DNA of 64,000 nucleotides from Cristatella mucedo (lineage: Eukaryota > Bryozoa > Phylactolaemata > Cristatellidae), in assembly GCA_009760855.2 (NCBI GenBank), contig WPIO01000065.1, forward strand, positions 1,383,501 to 1,447,500. Direction: 5' to 3'. A program made the translations under genes and the position numbers. Positions 21,409-32,874 of this stretch are shown here, piece after piece (position 1 is the first letter of the stretch; every line of letters starts with the position of its first letter). Below the pieces are notes generated by a model. That model was given only the letters and a program-made list of their open reading frames with translations. It did no database searches and was not told where the DNA came from.

Positions 21409-23284
21409 CTGCAACACAAGTGCTGCACTGCACTGAAATGCTTTGCACTGCACTGCACTGCAGCCATGGTGTGCCCACAGCATCGGTTGTTAGGTGGCAA
21501 TGGCTGCGAATTATATTACATGCAGCTTAGATGCAACAGCAGTCAGCACAAGCACATTTGATAGCAATACACTTATATTAAGCACTCACTCACTGTGACT
21601 GCTCATGCAGTTGGGTGCATTCGTCAATTCTCAGAAGAAACAGCACAGATCCACTATGAAGCATCAGCGAGGCTCAAAAGCAACTGCTGCCTTTCCGCAC
21701 GCAGGCAGATGGGCCAAGATTCAGTGGCAAACGATGAGTACCCTGCCGCCCTTGCGCGAAAGTGCAATGCACACGCCCGGCTACCCCACCCAGGGCAATC
21801 ACGACGGCAGCAATCCTGCACCCTGCAGTGACACCACGCCAACGGTGTGACTTTTATAAAAGGAAGGTGCTGGACGCATCAGTGACCTCAACTGATCCTA
21901 TTCAAGACTAAAGCAGACTTGATAGTAGACATGACACTGTTTCCAGAGCCGAGTAAAAGATGCAGCATGTGCCTTCGGACAAGCTGGGGCAACAGTTTAA
22001 GACCTGACGGCTACAAGTTCAACTGATTACAAATGCCAAGGCCGTGGTAATACATGCAACAACAAAATTCAAACCATTGAACACTTTAAGATAACTGCAT
22101 TTATTTTAAAAGTAAAAAAGTTTTGGTTCGCTCACAGACAACAATACCGCTTCGTACGGCCACGGCGGCTGCATTTTAGACGATAGCTGACAAGTTTTCA
22201 GAGTCAACAACATCCTTGCCTCCGACAAGACCAGATGCTTCCAACTGCTTACACAACAGAGGTGGCCATATGGAATAAAAATTAGTTTACAAAGACTCAT
22301 ATCTCATTGTCTCAGCAGGCAAGTGCAAATGTAAAACCTTGGGCTGTGCCAATTGCTCAAGCATAGCAGGCCACGGATTGCTTCTGGGTTGTACAAACTG
22401 CAAGCCCACGACGACTTATAATGGCTTCCGGGACCTCCTCAGTGAAGAGATCGAGGCTTTGATGCGCTGGGCCAGAGACCAGTGAGGGAGCGATACAAAA
22501 GCCTGGACTCCAGTGTCGGAACAGTGAGGGCACGGTCGCTCAATGAGAGGCTGCTCGGCCGCATCGGACTGTCCGTCTGCTGGACCTAGACGAGGCAGAG
22601 ACAGGGCTCTGTAAGTGAACCCGCAAGGATTGGGGCTAGAAGCTGAGCAACAAGGCAAAACTGGACAAAACTGCAGCTCACTTCAGAAATTCTAGATCAA
22701 GACTGCTCTTCTTAACCAACCAGATGCGAGTAATAAACAAGGACGCTAGGGGGAAGTGCAAACTTAGTATCGGCAGTCAAAAAACGACAGCCATCAACCA
22801 GTAGAAGGTTGACGGCTCGAGGACTCTCAGCCTACGATCCGGGTTCTACAAAAATGCTCTTTGATCGTCGAAGACAACTAGCTTCGACAAGACTAGAAAT
22901 GTCATTAAATGTAAATAATAAGAAGACGGTCAACGAATAACATTATTGTGAGGTGCTTTAGTGGCTACAGATGAGGCTGTCGAGGCACCAATGAGTTAAA
23001 AAAAGAGCGAGAAGGTGCTCACGACAGCACGATACTAATGAGCAGCATATCTGTTTCTCTTTGGCTATAATGTTTTACCCAGGTTTTAAATTATATCTAT
23101 TCCACTTTTCTTTACACGTTTCTTGATTATTCGACTGTGCCAACCGTCTGCAACTGAATTCGCAGCTCAGTAAGAAGAGGGTAAACATCTTTCAGCAAAA
23201 GGGTGACCGATTCTTGCAGCCTCTCTCGACAAGTAAGGCTGCCCAGTTCAAAAGAGTGCAGAGGGCTTTCAGCGATCTCTTAGG
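21409..23284. other. Intronic, nothing recognised
   Basis: This is part of the 5.3-kb intron 12. A GCACTGCACTG short-period repeat at 21,424-21,462 is the only notable feature. Confidence 0.4.
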
Positions 23285-23445
23285 CATAAATACATACATT
23301 TAATTCATTTGTATAGGGCCCTAATAGGACTTAATCTCTATTCAGGCACTTCATATATGCCAGGGGGCTCGAGCCCACGACATCTTAGTCGGGGCGAACA
23401 CATTAACCACTGGGTCAAATCGCCTCGGCAGTGTGCCAAGCAGTA
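23285..23445 (-). mobile_element. SINE family 2 copy with LINE-like tail
   Basis: Minus-strand head: box A 'TTGACCCAGTGGTTAATGTG' and box B 'GTGGGCTCGAGCCC'. Tail: 'GAAGTGCCTGAATAGAGATT', then 'AAGTCC', then 'GGGCCCTATACAAATGAATT'. The tail aligns along its whole length with the LINE B terminal hairpin (compare 29,985-30,030). Confidence 0.8.
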
Positions 23446-25020
23446 AACTCGGTAATCAAATTTACAAGTAATCAGTGCATAGACAAATCGATCCATCATC
23501 GATTGGTGTTCAAGATTACCCTGAAACTGGAGCTTAATGGAGCAAGCCGCGGATCAAATAAAATGTATGAGATTGACAACAAAGTAAAAAAAATCTAGGC
23601 ATAGGGTTTTGGTGTACTACTACTAATTGCCCCAGTTGTATATTGTAAATTCGGTCGTGCAAAGACCTCTTTGTAGACGATCTATCGATTTCCGACCATG
23701 GTATAACCTAGTTTCTGTAGTCTTCGAGCGGGACTTCTGGTTGCACAATTAGCTGCTCACCATAACCTGACCAGATTAAGTCAGAGGTAACCTGACCAGA
23801 TTATGTCAGAGGTACAACATCAGCTAGCATTGCATGTGCATGACCTACGAGTACTAGGCATTGAACATCTTAGGAGGCACGTAAAAATTGGGTGCCTAGC
23901 ATAACCACATCGTGGCCTTGTGAGACTTTCCTTGCATCTAATACGCAAACTGTCACAATAGTAAACATTTTCCTCTGACATTGTTTCCCGATAGCACAAG
24001 CTGCATTTGATATATCTTAGACACAACCATTAGACATTCACGGTTGTATCAGCACAGGCTTTTTTTAGGGGATCCACACCAGTGCCTACATTGAATGCTG
24101 TAAACAAACATGCTAAGCACTATATAATGCGCATGTTCACCTACTGTACACCATAAAAATAGAAAGAGAAAGGCCTATGTAAACAAGCATACATGCATAG
24201 GCTATACAAAACGCATGCATGACTGCAACACATAGTCTCGGACAGTATTAATATACCCCTACAATAAGCTAGGTTCGTTAGCAAGTCCACAAGTCTGCCA
24301 AAGTAACTGATGTCACATTTACATTGAAACCTTTGTGATATATTTGTCGTACTACTATGATGGTACAGCAATGATGAATGTTAAAAAAAGGAAGTCAGTT
24401 TGCGAATTCCCATATCTATTGTAGCTGCAACGTGCACTCTCGCAGGTGAAATTGAACATTGAAATGCTAGAAACTTTGAACTTCCAAGGGTTGCTTTCAG
24501 AGGGAGGCCATGGCACTCCAGAAAATGGCAGTCTCTGCACTAATCCTCTTAGCTCAGGCCGACCTTCCAAAGCAAAGTTGGAGTTTTGCGCGATTTTCCA
24601 GGGGTGCATGCTAATTTCCATATAAAGCCTGAGGTTTTCACCCACCATTGTTGTACTGCCGAGTTTCGGAGCAATGAATTTGGAACAAAAAGGAGCAACC
24701 TATGCAGAGTAAAAACATACGTATAGGAGACACCAATGAGAAAAACAAGCATAAAAGGAAGCCACTCAAGCCGAAACTCAACAGAAACGGCGCATACGAC
24801 AAGCTCTACAACCGGAAGAGACTGAAGAAAGAGCCGTGGGAGCTTCGTGCTGTCAAAGCTTGGCGATTGACTCAATTATGACAAGGTCAAAAGCAGAAAG
24901 AGAATAAAGGTAAGATTCGACCACTTAACGACCAAGGTCGTGGTTGGGGTCCTTGCCCGATAGCAGGCCAGGCTCACCAGCTAGGCAGGGCTGACCACAG
25001 GTCACCGGACACTCAGGTCT
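23446..25020. other. Intronic, nothing recognised
   Basis: There is a local direct repeat at 23,765-23,810 ('ACCTGACCAGATTA' followed by GTCAGAGGTA, twice). No gene or repeat family was recognised otherwise. Confidence 0.4.
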
Positions 25021-25021
25021 G

Positions 25022-25105
25022 CAATAATAATAACAATAGCAATATCTGTATAGCATCTTTAGAGAACTTTCAATCTCTTTCTAGGCACTTCAGAGCAGGA
25101 ATATG
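25022..25105 (-). mobile_element. Solo LINE B terminal hairpin
   Basis: Only the last 75-85 bases of LINE B are present, on the minus strand: AATAATAATAAC tail, 'TGTATAGCATCTTTAGAGAA', 'CTCTTTCTAGGCACTTCA'. The next bases show no LINE B coding or 3' UTR. Confidence 0.7.
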
Positions 25106-25194
25106 AGATGGTAGAAAAAACAAACCGTAGTGTACTGAACCAAGGGATATCAAGTTCACTCGGAAATTGGAAAGCCTATTCTTCAAAATTAAGG

Positions 25195-25401
25195 TACGCT
25201 GATTTACCAGTTGTGCATGCTGCCACTAACCACACTTGCATGCTGACCCTGTGCATGTCACCCCTAACCATGTTATTCATGTTGTTTATCAACCATGATA
25301 TTACTCACCATTCAATCGCGTTTCCCTTTGCAGCAAATGTAAAGCGCCTAGAGAGAGATTGAGTTCTCTGAGGGCGCTTTATCAAGTGCATTACTATTAG
25401 T
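25195..25401 (+). mobile_element. LINE family B 3' end with intact terminal hairpin
   Basis: The 3' UTR landmark 'GCATGCTGCCACTAACCA' is followed by the best-preserved hairpin. AAAGCGCC at 25,341-25,348 pairs perfectly with GGCGCTTT at 25,373-25,380. Inner AGAGA/TCTCT complementarity lies at about 25,350-25,369. The tail is ATTACTATTAGTATTATT. Confidence 0.85.
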
Positions 25402-25532
25402 ATTATTTATATAGCAGCAGAACAGCCTTTACGGCTGTCACCACCAATCGAAGTGGACAATAAAGGATTGCCCGCTGCAGGACTCAAACCCACGACCTAG
25501 GTCGTGACGAGCATGCAGCTTACCCCTAGGCA
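25402..25532 (-). mobile_element. tRNA-derived SINE family 1, 3'-truncated
   Basis: The head and body are present: CACGACCTAGGTCGTG palindrome, box B 'GGGTTTGAGTCC', 'GACAGCCGTAAAGGCTGTTC'. The final GTTAAATCAGCTAGTATT is missing; the copy instead fuses at TATATAA to the LINE B tail before it. Confidence 0.75.
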
Positions 25533-25679
25533 AAGACCCAGAGTAATGGACTCGGCATATTTCCTGAGGCCTCAGCTCATATTTGAATTTCCCATTCCAA
25601 ACTAGACTACCGAGTTAGCCACACAGCCACGCTTGCCCACTTTCAGTTGTGTACCATTTACAAATTCGGGTCTTGCTTA

Positions 25680-26315
25680 GTCTTGCTATACGACAGCCAT
25701 GCAGATCCATGCCTTTGTGAAATCCCTTTTCAACTTTTCCAACTTACAGATCTTCCAACTTGTGCAATGCTTACTGTTAGTGCACAACTTTGCACCTAGG
25801 CTTGTCTGTCGTGAATGTTATAAATACCATGTTAGGCTATTCTCATCGCATGGCAGTGGCTCCCCATCAAACAGTTATTCGAGTTTTTTAAGTTTCTCTC
25901 ATTCCGTTTTAGATACTTCACTGTTTTGCTCTTGCCGACCTATCAGAAACACTTCCTCATATAACTTTGCATTGTACTATCCACTCATCGGTTTCAAGTT
26001 GCTTAGCTGTGCCACTTAACAAAATTCAAATTCTTTGGAGACCTTGCCTTCAGTTTATACACTCCCAAAGCCTGGAACTCACTGCCTATCGACTTCACGA
26101 CATCCCCTAACTTGACAACATTTAAAATGAAGCTAAAAACACACCTGCTCCTCACAGCATTTTCTGGGTCCACGTGAATTGTACTTTGTGACTTTATGCA
26201 TGCTGATACTGCACATTATTTACTAACCAATTGACATGCTTACATGTGTAATGTGTCTGGAAAGAGATTTCGTTCTACTAGGGTGCTATACAAAAGTCTT
26301 ATTATTACTGGGCGT
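25680..26315 (+). mobile_element. LINE family B 3' fragment
   Basis: It contains 'CTAGGCTTGTCTGTCGTGAA' (conserved 'ARLVCRE'), 'GGCTCCCCATCAAACA' (WLPVKQ) and 'CTCCCAAAGCCTGGAACTCA' (PKAWNS). The hairpin ('GGAAAGAGATTTCGTTCTAC') and TTATTATTACT tail close it. Frameshifts make it non-coding. Confidence 0.85.
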
Positions 26316-26704
26316 GGAAACAGCCCGGCTCATTATCCAAGTACACTAAGCTGATAGCTTAGAAGTTCAGAGAAGCTCAGACGAGCATGATTGGCAATGG
26401 TTTTGCAAAGATCCTGTGCAAAGATGGACAAGCCCCTAACGTGCTAGCAATGAAATGCGGCCCTCGGCAGTGCGACCAGGCTGTTAGAGCGCAGCAAGGA
26501 AGGAGCCAAACGGGACGATAGTAGCAAGAAGTGGGGAGCTTCGCATAGCCAAAAACTACTAATCAACCAAGCACGACGACCAGCACGACCGCAGCAGCAG
26601 CAACACCATGGCAGCAACCACAGAGGATTGCATGCTTGTCAAGGTGCGGCATTCAAACAGAATACGCGCATGCAAGCAGCATCTCACACACAAGAGCGAC
26701 TTAC

Positions 26705-26882
26705 GAGCTCCAAAGATCTGAGTGAGAAGGCTGCGTTGCTGACCAGCGTCGAGGCTGTATGGAGTCTCGCCGACCTTGTTGCGAACGTACAAAAGTCGAG
26801 AATTTCGCGGATTCTTCAGTAGCAGCTCCACCATTCGGCGGCCACGAGCCCGCATGGCAATGTGCAAGGCGCTGTCGCCTTT
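26705..26882 (-). CDS. KIDINS220: KIDINS220 exon 12: last ankyrin repeat and KAP lead-in
   Basis: The exon is 178 bp, phase 0 in ('ATATTGCAG'), phase 1 out ('GGAGCTC|GTAAGT', a textbook donor). It encodes '[20 protein letters not shown]', '[20 protein letters not shown]' and '[19 protein letters not shown]'. This is the final repeat plus the family-specific connector ('[17 protein letters not shown]' in vertebrates). It joins exon 13 through a split Arg codon. Confidence 0.96.
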
Positions 26883-27394
26883 CTGCAATATTACTATCCC
26901 TATTTAAACAGCTGCAGAGAATTTAAGTGAGAGCACAGTAATGCATAATATAAACGAGTCGAAACATCTGGGCAACGAAAATAAAGTGATAGGCAGGGGA
27001 AGATTAGGCAGGCAGCACACTTCGACAGTGAAACACGAACGGTTATGTCTCCACCGAGCTTCATGTCACAGAGGCACGGAAAAAGCAGGCAGCAGGTATC
27101 TGAATACTGCCTAAAAGAAAAGAAAAAACTGAAAAACTTACTATAAAAATATAGAATTGCAATGTCCAGTTAACAAAAGACAACCGAAGTGATACGACGA
27201 GATAGGATTGATAGAGCTATATGTTGTAAATTAAGTTTCTTTGCTGTGAGCAAAAATATGAGAAAAGCAGGTCAGTTTCGACAGCTTTTAAGGTCACTTC
27301 TGGCTTTTGACCAGGTCACAGTTTTTAAAGGTAATTGTAATTAGTATCCTCCATCATGCACAAAAATTCATTAGGCATGCCAAGGGTTGTAATA
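26883..27394. other. Intronic, nothing recognised
   Basis: No repeat family or exon is visible in this part of intron 11. Confidence 0.4.
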
Positions 27395-27465
27395 TAATAA
27401 CAAGTTGCCCGTAAAGCATCCTAAGAGAAGCAAATCTCTATCCAGCCCTTTTAAAACTCGTTAAA
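27395..27465 (-). mobile_element. Solo LINE B terminal hairpin (diverged)
   Basis: On the minus strand, 'GGATAGAGATTTGCTTCTCT' is followed by 'TAGGATGCTTTACGGGCAAC' and TTGTTATTATATTA. This is the LINE B terminal hairpin and tail with no upstream LINE sequence. Confidence 0.6.
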
Positions 27466-28394
27466 CTGCTACTACTACCAATTTCAACACAACTGCCCAC
27501 GTGCAGATATTTTTCTCTGTGCAGTGTGCATCCTCTTCTTTACCAAAAGTCGTCTTCGACTGGCCCAACTTTACGAACCTTCACATTGAAGCTATTAACA
27601 ATCAGTAATTGTGACAAATTTACAAAGTTTGCAAGGACAGCTCGTTAACAACTGTCAAAGTTTGAAATGTCGAATTTTTTGCAGGCTTGCAATGGAAAGA
27701 AAGAAGTTAACGAAAGAGATCCGTTACCTAGGTGGGAACAAAAAGCCTCAAGCTGCTTTTTCTGATAGGCAATGCACTAAGGAACCCAATGAAACTATTT
27801 CTCGAGCCTCAACTTGTGCGGTGCACCATTGAGAAGTAAAGACTTTACTGCTGTAAATCATAATCTCAGTCAAACTCCATAATACCCGTAGTTTAACAAG
27901 GTTTTGGACTGCAATACGTTTTCATCTGTCATTTTCATTTGCCAGTCATCCAAATAATTCCATGTTGAGGCTATGTTTCTTTCGTCATAGTTTTGCATAG
28001 TAGCATATCAACAGCTTCGTTGAGCATACCTAATGAAACCAGTAAGTCACCATGCACGTCCTGCCTGACATTATAATCCTTTTTTAATCTGTACTGGCTT
28101 ACCGTTGAGCACTGATTTCAGTCCGAGACATTTGTTGTGCTCCCCAGTTGCCGATCGATAAATGCTGCAAAGGCAAGGCTCCCTCAACCTAACTGGTATG
28201 GTTTATAGCCACGAAGTAGGCTGCTGTCCTTTAAGATTTGAAAAGTTGTTCGGGATAACGTTGTCAATACTACGAGAGCAGTCTCAGCTAGGCCTCTTGC
28301 CTAACACGCACTGGAAATCCTCAGCTGCATGCAGCTAAGCAGAAGGGAGCCTTCCCCACCAATTTCCCTCGCCTTCTAGACAGACTCGGATAGC
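27466..28394. other. Intronic, nothing recognised
   Basis: No repeat family or exon is visible. A 73-codon plus frame (27,611-27,832) has no recognised motif. Confidence 0.35.
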
Positions 28395-28445
28395 TAACTT
28401 ACTTGCTAAGTTTGAAGTATCAATATAAGAGCGCAGACCAAATTA
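28395..28445 (-). mobile_element. Inverted LINE B piece
   Basis: 'AACTTACTTGCTAAGTTTGA' followed by 'AGTATCAATATAAGAG' matches the minus-strand reading of LINE B at about 1,965-2,005. Just beyond the SINE, the plus-strand copy starts in the same region ('AGCAAGTAAGTTCCAG' at 28,632). Confidence 0.6.
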
Positions 28446-28462
28446 AACTCGTATATTAAAAT

Positions 28463-28622
28463 ACTAGCTGATCTAGCAGCCTCTTTTGTATAGCATCAGG
28501 AGAGCCTTTACGGCTATCACCACCGCTTGCAGCGGCGATAAAGGATTGCCCACCGCAGGATTCGAACCCACGACCTCGGGACCGAGTTCGGGAAAAGCAA
28601 CCGCCTTACCTAGTATATTGGG
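28463..28622 (-). mobile_element. tRNA-derived SINE family 1, long-palindrome subfamily
   Basis: Tail 'AGATCAGCTAGTATTTTA', 'GATAGCCGTAAAGGCTC', body, box B 'GGGTTCGAATCCTG', then the extended palindrome (with two mismatches) and a box A region 'ACTAGGTAAGGCGG' (minus strand). It sits between the inverted and direct LINE B pieces. Confidence 0.88.
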
Positions 28623-28631
28623 ACCTCAAAC

Positions 28632-30035
28632 CTAGCAAGTAAGTTCCAGTTTGGGTTTAGAGCTAATCACTCCACAGGGTCAGCATTGCCTTGGGTGTAT
28701 AACGATCTTCTCATGAATGCAGATTGGGTAAAGTCTCTCTGCTTGTTCTGTTGATCTTTCGGCAGCATTTAATACTATTGATCACAAAGTTCTTCTTCAG
28801 CATCTCGAATCTTGCCTGGGCATGACCGGCACTGCACTGCAATGGTTCAGGTCCTATCTCAGTGGAAGACTCCAGAGCATTGATGTGAATGGATATAAGT
28901 CATCCGACAAACCACTTAAGTATAGGGGGTAGCTCAGGGCGGTGCTCGGCCTGCTTCTTTTCACAGTTTATACTCTCCACCTTGCCGATGCGATTGCCAA
29001 GCACAATCTAGGCTTTCACTTCTATGCAGATGATGCTCAATTATGCCTTTGCTTTCATCTCTCCCAGCAGCCAAGCACGTCGAGTTCTCTACACACCCTT
29101 GCTGCAAACATTGATGACATCCACACATAGATGGCAGCAAACTTTATAAAATTGAATGATGGCAAAACCAACATACTAGTTATGGGCAAACCAAGTGCAA
29201 TTCAAAAATTGGAAAGGTTAATGCTCAAAATCGGCTCTGCCACCATATTTCCTGTTGAATCTGCACGAAATCTAGGTGCCATGTCTAAAAGTGACCTTTC
29301 ATCAGACGACCACATCAGCTCCACAGTCAAGTCTGCTTACCTTCAGCTAAATAACACTGCCAAAATTCGGGCTTGTTTAGACAGGGATACCTAATCTAAA
29401 TTGTCCATACATTTGTGACATCCCGTCTTGAATTCTGTAACTCACAGCTTGCTGGTCTACCGGCCTGTGCAATCAGACTCTTGCAGCTGGTGCAAAACTC
29501 TGCAGCTAGGCTTTTCTGTCGTGAATGTCGCAATGACCAAATCACGCCACTTCTAGCTGACATGTACTGGCTCCCGACTTCAAGGTTGTGTCACTTACTA
29601 TTAGGTCCTTTCATTCTCTTGCTCCAGCCTACCCATAAGAACTACTCTGCCACCAGGCGAAGAGCCGTACAACCTACTGTTCTGACTCGAATCGTTTAGC
29701 TGTACCTCGTACGAACATCAAAACCGTTAAAGACCATGTCTTTAGCTCATATGCTCACAAAGCCTGGAACTCACTACCGATGAACATTACAACGTTCCTT
29801 GACACGACATTTAAAAAGAAGCTTAAAACACACTTGTTTATTACAGTCTTTAGTGAGTCTTAATGATTCGTCCTTCGTGTGCATATGCCTGCTTAAACTA
29901 TGCCTGCTTAAACTGTGCCTGCTGTTTGTAGATATTACCACTAATCAATTGGTAATGTTCTATATACATCATCTGTAAAGTGCCTAGAAAAAGATTCAGT
30001 TCTCTGAAGGTGCTATACAAATGTATTATTACTAC
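28632..30035 (+). mobile_element. LINE family B copy, RT domain to 3' end
   Basis: It begins in the 'FQFGFRANHSTGSALPWV' region, then 'SFRQHLILLITKFFFSISNL' shows a frameshifted RT core. 'HFYADDAQLCLCFHLSQQPS' (29,010-29,070) keeps the catalytic YADD. Further blocks are 'MAANFIKLNDGKTNILVMGK' and 'RLLQLVQNSAARLFCRECRN'. The 3' hairpin ('AAGTGCCTAGAAAAAGATTC', near 29,985) and TTATTACTA tail are present. Stops near 29,128 and 29,392 kill the ORF. Confidence 0.9.
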
Positions 30036-30505
30036 TTAATCTAATGCCATGGTGGCAAATGGAGTTTAGGATGTCGTGTTCGTTACTCAAACTGCAGCAA
30101 TGCAGAGAGTCATCCCCTATATGAACATCACCTGTAGCACACCTCCAACAAAAAACCAAACCAAGTATCCGGCGGCATCGCTAGGCACCGCTATGGATGC
30201 TTGCCGTTCAAGCTGCTGCCTTTAACCGACCGAGAAAATAGTTGCTAGGCTACTAATCATACCAAATCATAAGTCAAAGTTCCGTGGAGCCTAATAATAG
30301 ATCATGAGGAACGAAAGCCACAACTGCATTTATTTAGTTCCACTGCAAGCACTTGGTACGTTATACTTGGCATGTGGAGACATATAAATCAAACACCATA
30401 TCACTGCCAACATTTTGTATCAGACTAAAAGCTTCTTCCTCAATGTTTAGGGAAAAGTAATTTACACCATGTACTTTTGCAAGCATTGCATAGCAGCCAT
30501 ATTAC
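30036..30505. other. Intronic, nothing recognised
   Basis: No repeat family or exon is visible between the LINE tail and exon 11. Confidence 0.4.
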
Positions 30506-30604
30506 CTTGTCACATGCCGACACCTTGGCACCTCTTTCAAGAAGAATATCGGTCATCTCGAGATTGCGATTGCGAACAGCTCGCAATAGTGGTGTGTTCC
30601 CATC
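30506..30604 (-). CDS. KIDINS220: KIDINS220 exon 11: ankyrin repeat, 99 bp
   Basis: This is a 33-codon, phase 0/0 exon: 'DGNTPLLRAVRNRNLEMTDI' then 'LLERGAKVSACDK'. TPLLRA is the TPLH-type helix start and 'LLERGAKV' the LLxxGAxV second helix. 'GAKVSA-DK' matches the vertebrate protein exactly at this repeat. Borders: 'AATTTCAG' and 'GACAAG|GTAATA'. Confidence 0.95.
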
Positions 30605-31189
30605 CTGAAATTCCCACATTTAAGCAAGATTAAAGCTGCTACAGTCACAAGTGAGGGCTGCCATTTGCAACCGACCTTCCAGCTCATGGGTTAATAATGA
30701 ATGCACGTATTTGCAGGCATTCATGGTATCTCTGATCGGTTATCCCGACAACACGCAGGACGGCCATGTGCAGAAGATCTTAGCTGTTTTCAGAAAACAT
30801 TCTGCAGCCAAAACGTTTCATATGAATTTATTTAAGTTTCATATGAGACAAGAGGAAGTGCAAGAAAACCAAACAGGAAGAAAATAGCAAAGAGATAGAA
30901 TAATGACAAGTTTCAGGACCCACAGTAGAAGGCAAGCCAGAATTAACGTGCAAGTATTTTTCAAAAGCAATCCAACGTGTATGACAATGAGTGGAAGCAC
31001 ACCTGCCATTAACAGACTTCAAGTAAATGACGGAAGCGTAACCACCATATGGCACTAATAAGTTATTCCACACCAGAAGCCACAGGATGTAAATAGATTT
31101 GTGCACCAACAAGTCGACGAAGGTGAATATGAAGGATTTGGAAGCCGGAGTGAGACAGACAGACTGGTGCAAGTAGGGAGAAGCAAGAA

Positions 31190-31200
31190 AGTCGAGGAGA

Positions 31201-31237
<37 letters not shown>

Positions 31238-31400
31238 CATAGAAAAGAGATCATTGAGAGAGAGGGCATTCATGAGAAGAAATAAGAAAGAGTAAGAAGC
31301 AAGAGTGAGAAAAAAGAGGAGCAAACAAAAAGAAAGTTAGAGGCATGAGAAAGACAAAGAGATAGAGAAGAGAGAGAAAGAAGAGAGAGAGAGAGAGAAA
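31190..31400. repeat. Purine-rich (GA)n tract
   Basis: It contains a pure (GA) run at 31,206-31,232, a purine-rich stretch with scattered interruptions, and another GA run at 31,370-31,400. Confidence 0.85.
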
Positions 31401-31469
31401 CTCACTCCGCAAAGCCACCAAGACTAAGAGGGGGCATTTGTCTCGTTTTTTTCTAGTAAATGAAAGCCT

Positions 31470-31800
31470 AGGTAAATTTCGGTGCCTATACGGTTACCAA
31501 CTGACTCCAGCTCCAGTAGTGAGTGAGAGGCAGAGCTGAGTCTAGAGACTCCAGCTCGAGGAAGTGAGTAGCATGGACATAGCATAGCACGAGGGCTGGA
31601 AAAGATGCACCACTCTTGGTAGCAGGAGGGTATATCGCGTTGAATTATGTAAGTAATTTCCAGAGTCTTGGACCAGTAGAGCAAGCATTTCTGTCGCCAA
31701 AGGTTTTTACAAGAAAGAGTGTAACAGCCAATTTATTACACACAGATTGCTGATAAAATTCAACACAAGTTGTTGAGCTATATTTTTAAAGAGGGGGACG
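31470..31800 (-). mobile_element. Divergent LINE family A fragment
   Basis: It is collinear with the minus-strand LINE A 3' region: 'AGTGAGTAGCATGGACATAG', 'GTCTTGGACCAGTAGAGCAA', 'TTCTGTCGCCAAAGGTTTTT', 'CCAATTTATTACACACAGA'. Divergence is clearly higher than in other A copies, suggesting an older subfamily. Confidence 0.65.
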
Positions 31801-32688
31801 TTAGGCACATTCAGCAAATCATACTTTGCAGTGCTCCGACAGTGCTACAAAATTATATACAAAAATGATGGAAATCTTCGAAGCTGAAATAACTCCCTGA
31901 TGCTGCAAGAAACAAGGTCATTTCACGTGTTTTGTGCATGGTAAGACATCGGTTTAGTAGAACTAGCTAATGCAAATACTAGGTTTTTCTGAGATTCTGT
32001 TGGCCAGCAGGCAATAAAACGCTGAAATGTTTGAGGTACTCAGGATGTGCAAAGCAGTAGTACCAGCATTGTATAACACTCCTCTAGTGCATGCATGTAC
32101 ACGTGTCAATCTATGCATGTAGATAATGGTTCAACATATGTGAGTCATTGTTCATCTCAGACTGCTATTACATTATCTGGGTTGCAGCTTTATCGAGCAC
32201 ACTAATCAATCATTATGGCCACGGCTTTTCCTTTGTGCAACATATCATGCTTCTATGCGAGCGTGGGATGACTTGCCCTGGTGAGTGCCAGTACATTGAC
32301 ATGCATGACTGTAAGTGCACAGCTGCCCTACGGTCAATATAATAAACAAGTAAGGAGACTTTCTAGAACTGGGAAATAAAGTACAATTTCACCCTGCGAC
32401 GTATATCGGTACTCAGTATGAGCAGGCGAGTAACTGGCCTACGTCCTGAGCCAGGAACCAAAGATCTTGAGCCTTAAAGCCACCATGAAGCCCTAAAGCC
32501 ACCATGCTGGCCCTTCCCAGCCTATGCAGACTAATGACTGGCATGCACAACAGTAAAGCTGACTAGATGTATGTCAGGCCCGACCTTTAATAATTGAAAA
32601 TAAGTCACAACTTGGGACGAAACCCAGTATCAGCACTATACATACTAAATACAACAGAAACATACATATGTACATATAAGTAAAGTAC
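31801..32688. other. Intronic, nothing recognised
   Basis: No repeat family or exon is visible in this part of intron 10. Confidence 0.4.
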
Positions 32689-32787
32689 CTTGTCAGGAAT
32701 TTCCTTGTTTGGGTTTTGTGACAGAAGAAGCTTAAAGATGTCAATATATCCTTTGTCGACTGCACAATACAGTGCAGTACGTTCGTC
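32689..32787 (-). CDS. KIDINS220: KIDINS220 exon 10: ankyrin repeat, 99 bp
   Basis: Phase 0/0: 'DERTALYCAVDKGYIDIFKL' then 'LLSQNPNKEIPDK'. It aligns to the vertebrate repeat '[20 protein letters not shown]' with the same 'NP' at the loop. Only 87 bp of intron separate it from exon 9. Borders: 'TTCTTTAG' and 'GACAAG|GTACTT'. Confidence 0.95.
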
Positions 32788-32874
32788 CTAAAGAAAAAGT
32801 TAGGCTTGTCTTTGGAAGCTGTTCTTTCAAGCTGAGAAAAAATAAATAGCAACACGAAATTCAGCACTACTCAC

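Noticed and set aside
21424-21462. GCACTGCACTG short repeat near KIDINS220 exon 13
   Set aside because: A few copies of a 5-6-bp unit only; no sign of a regulatory array.
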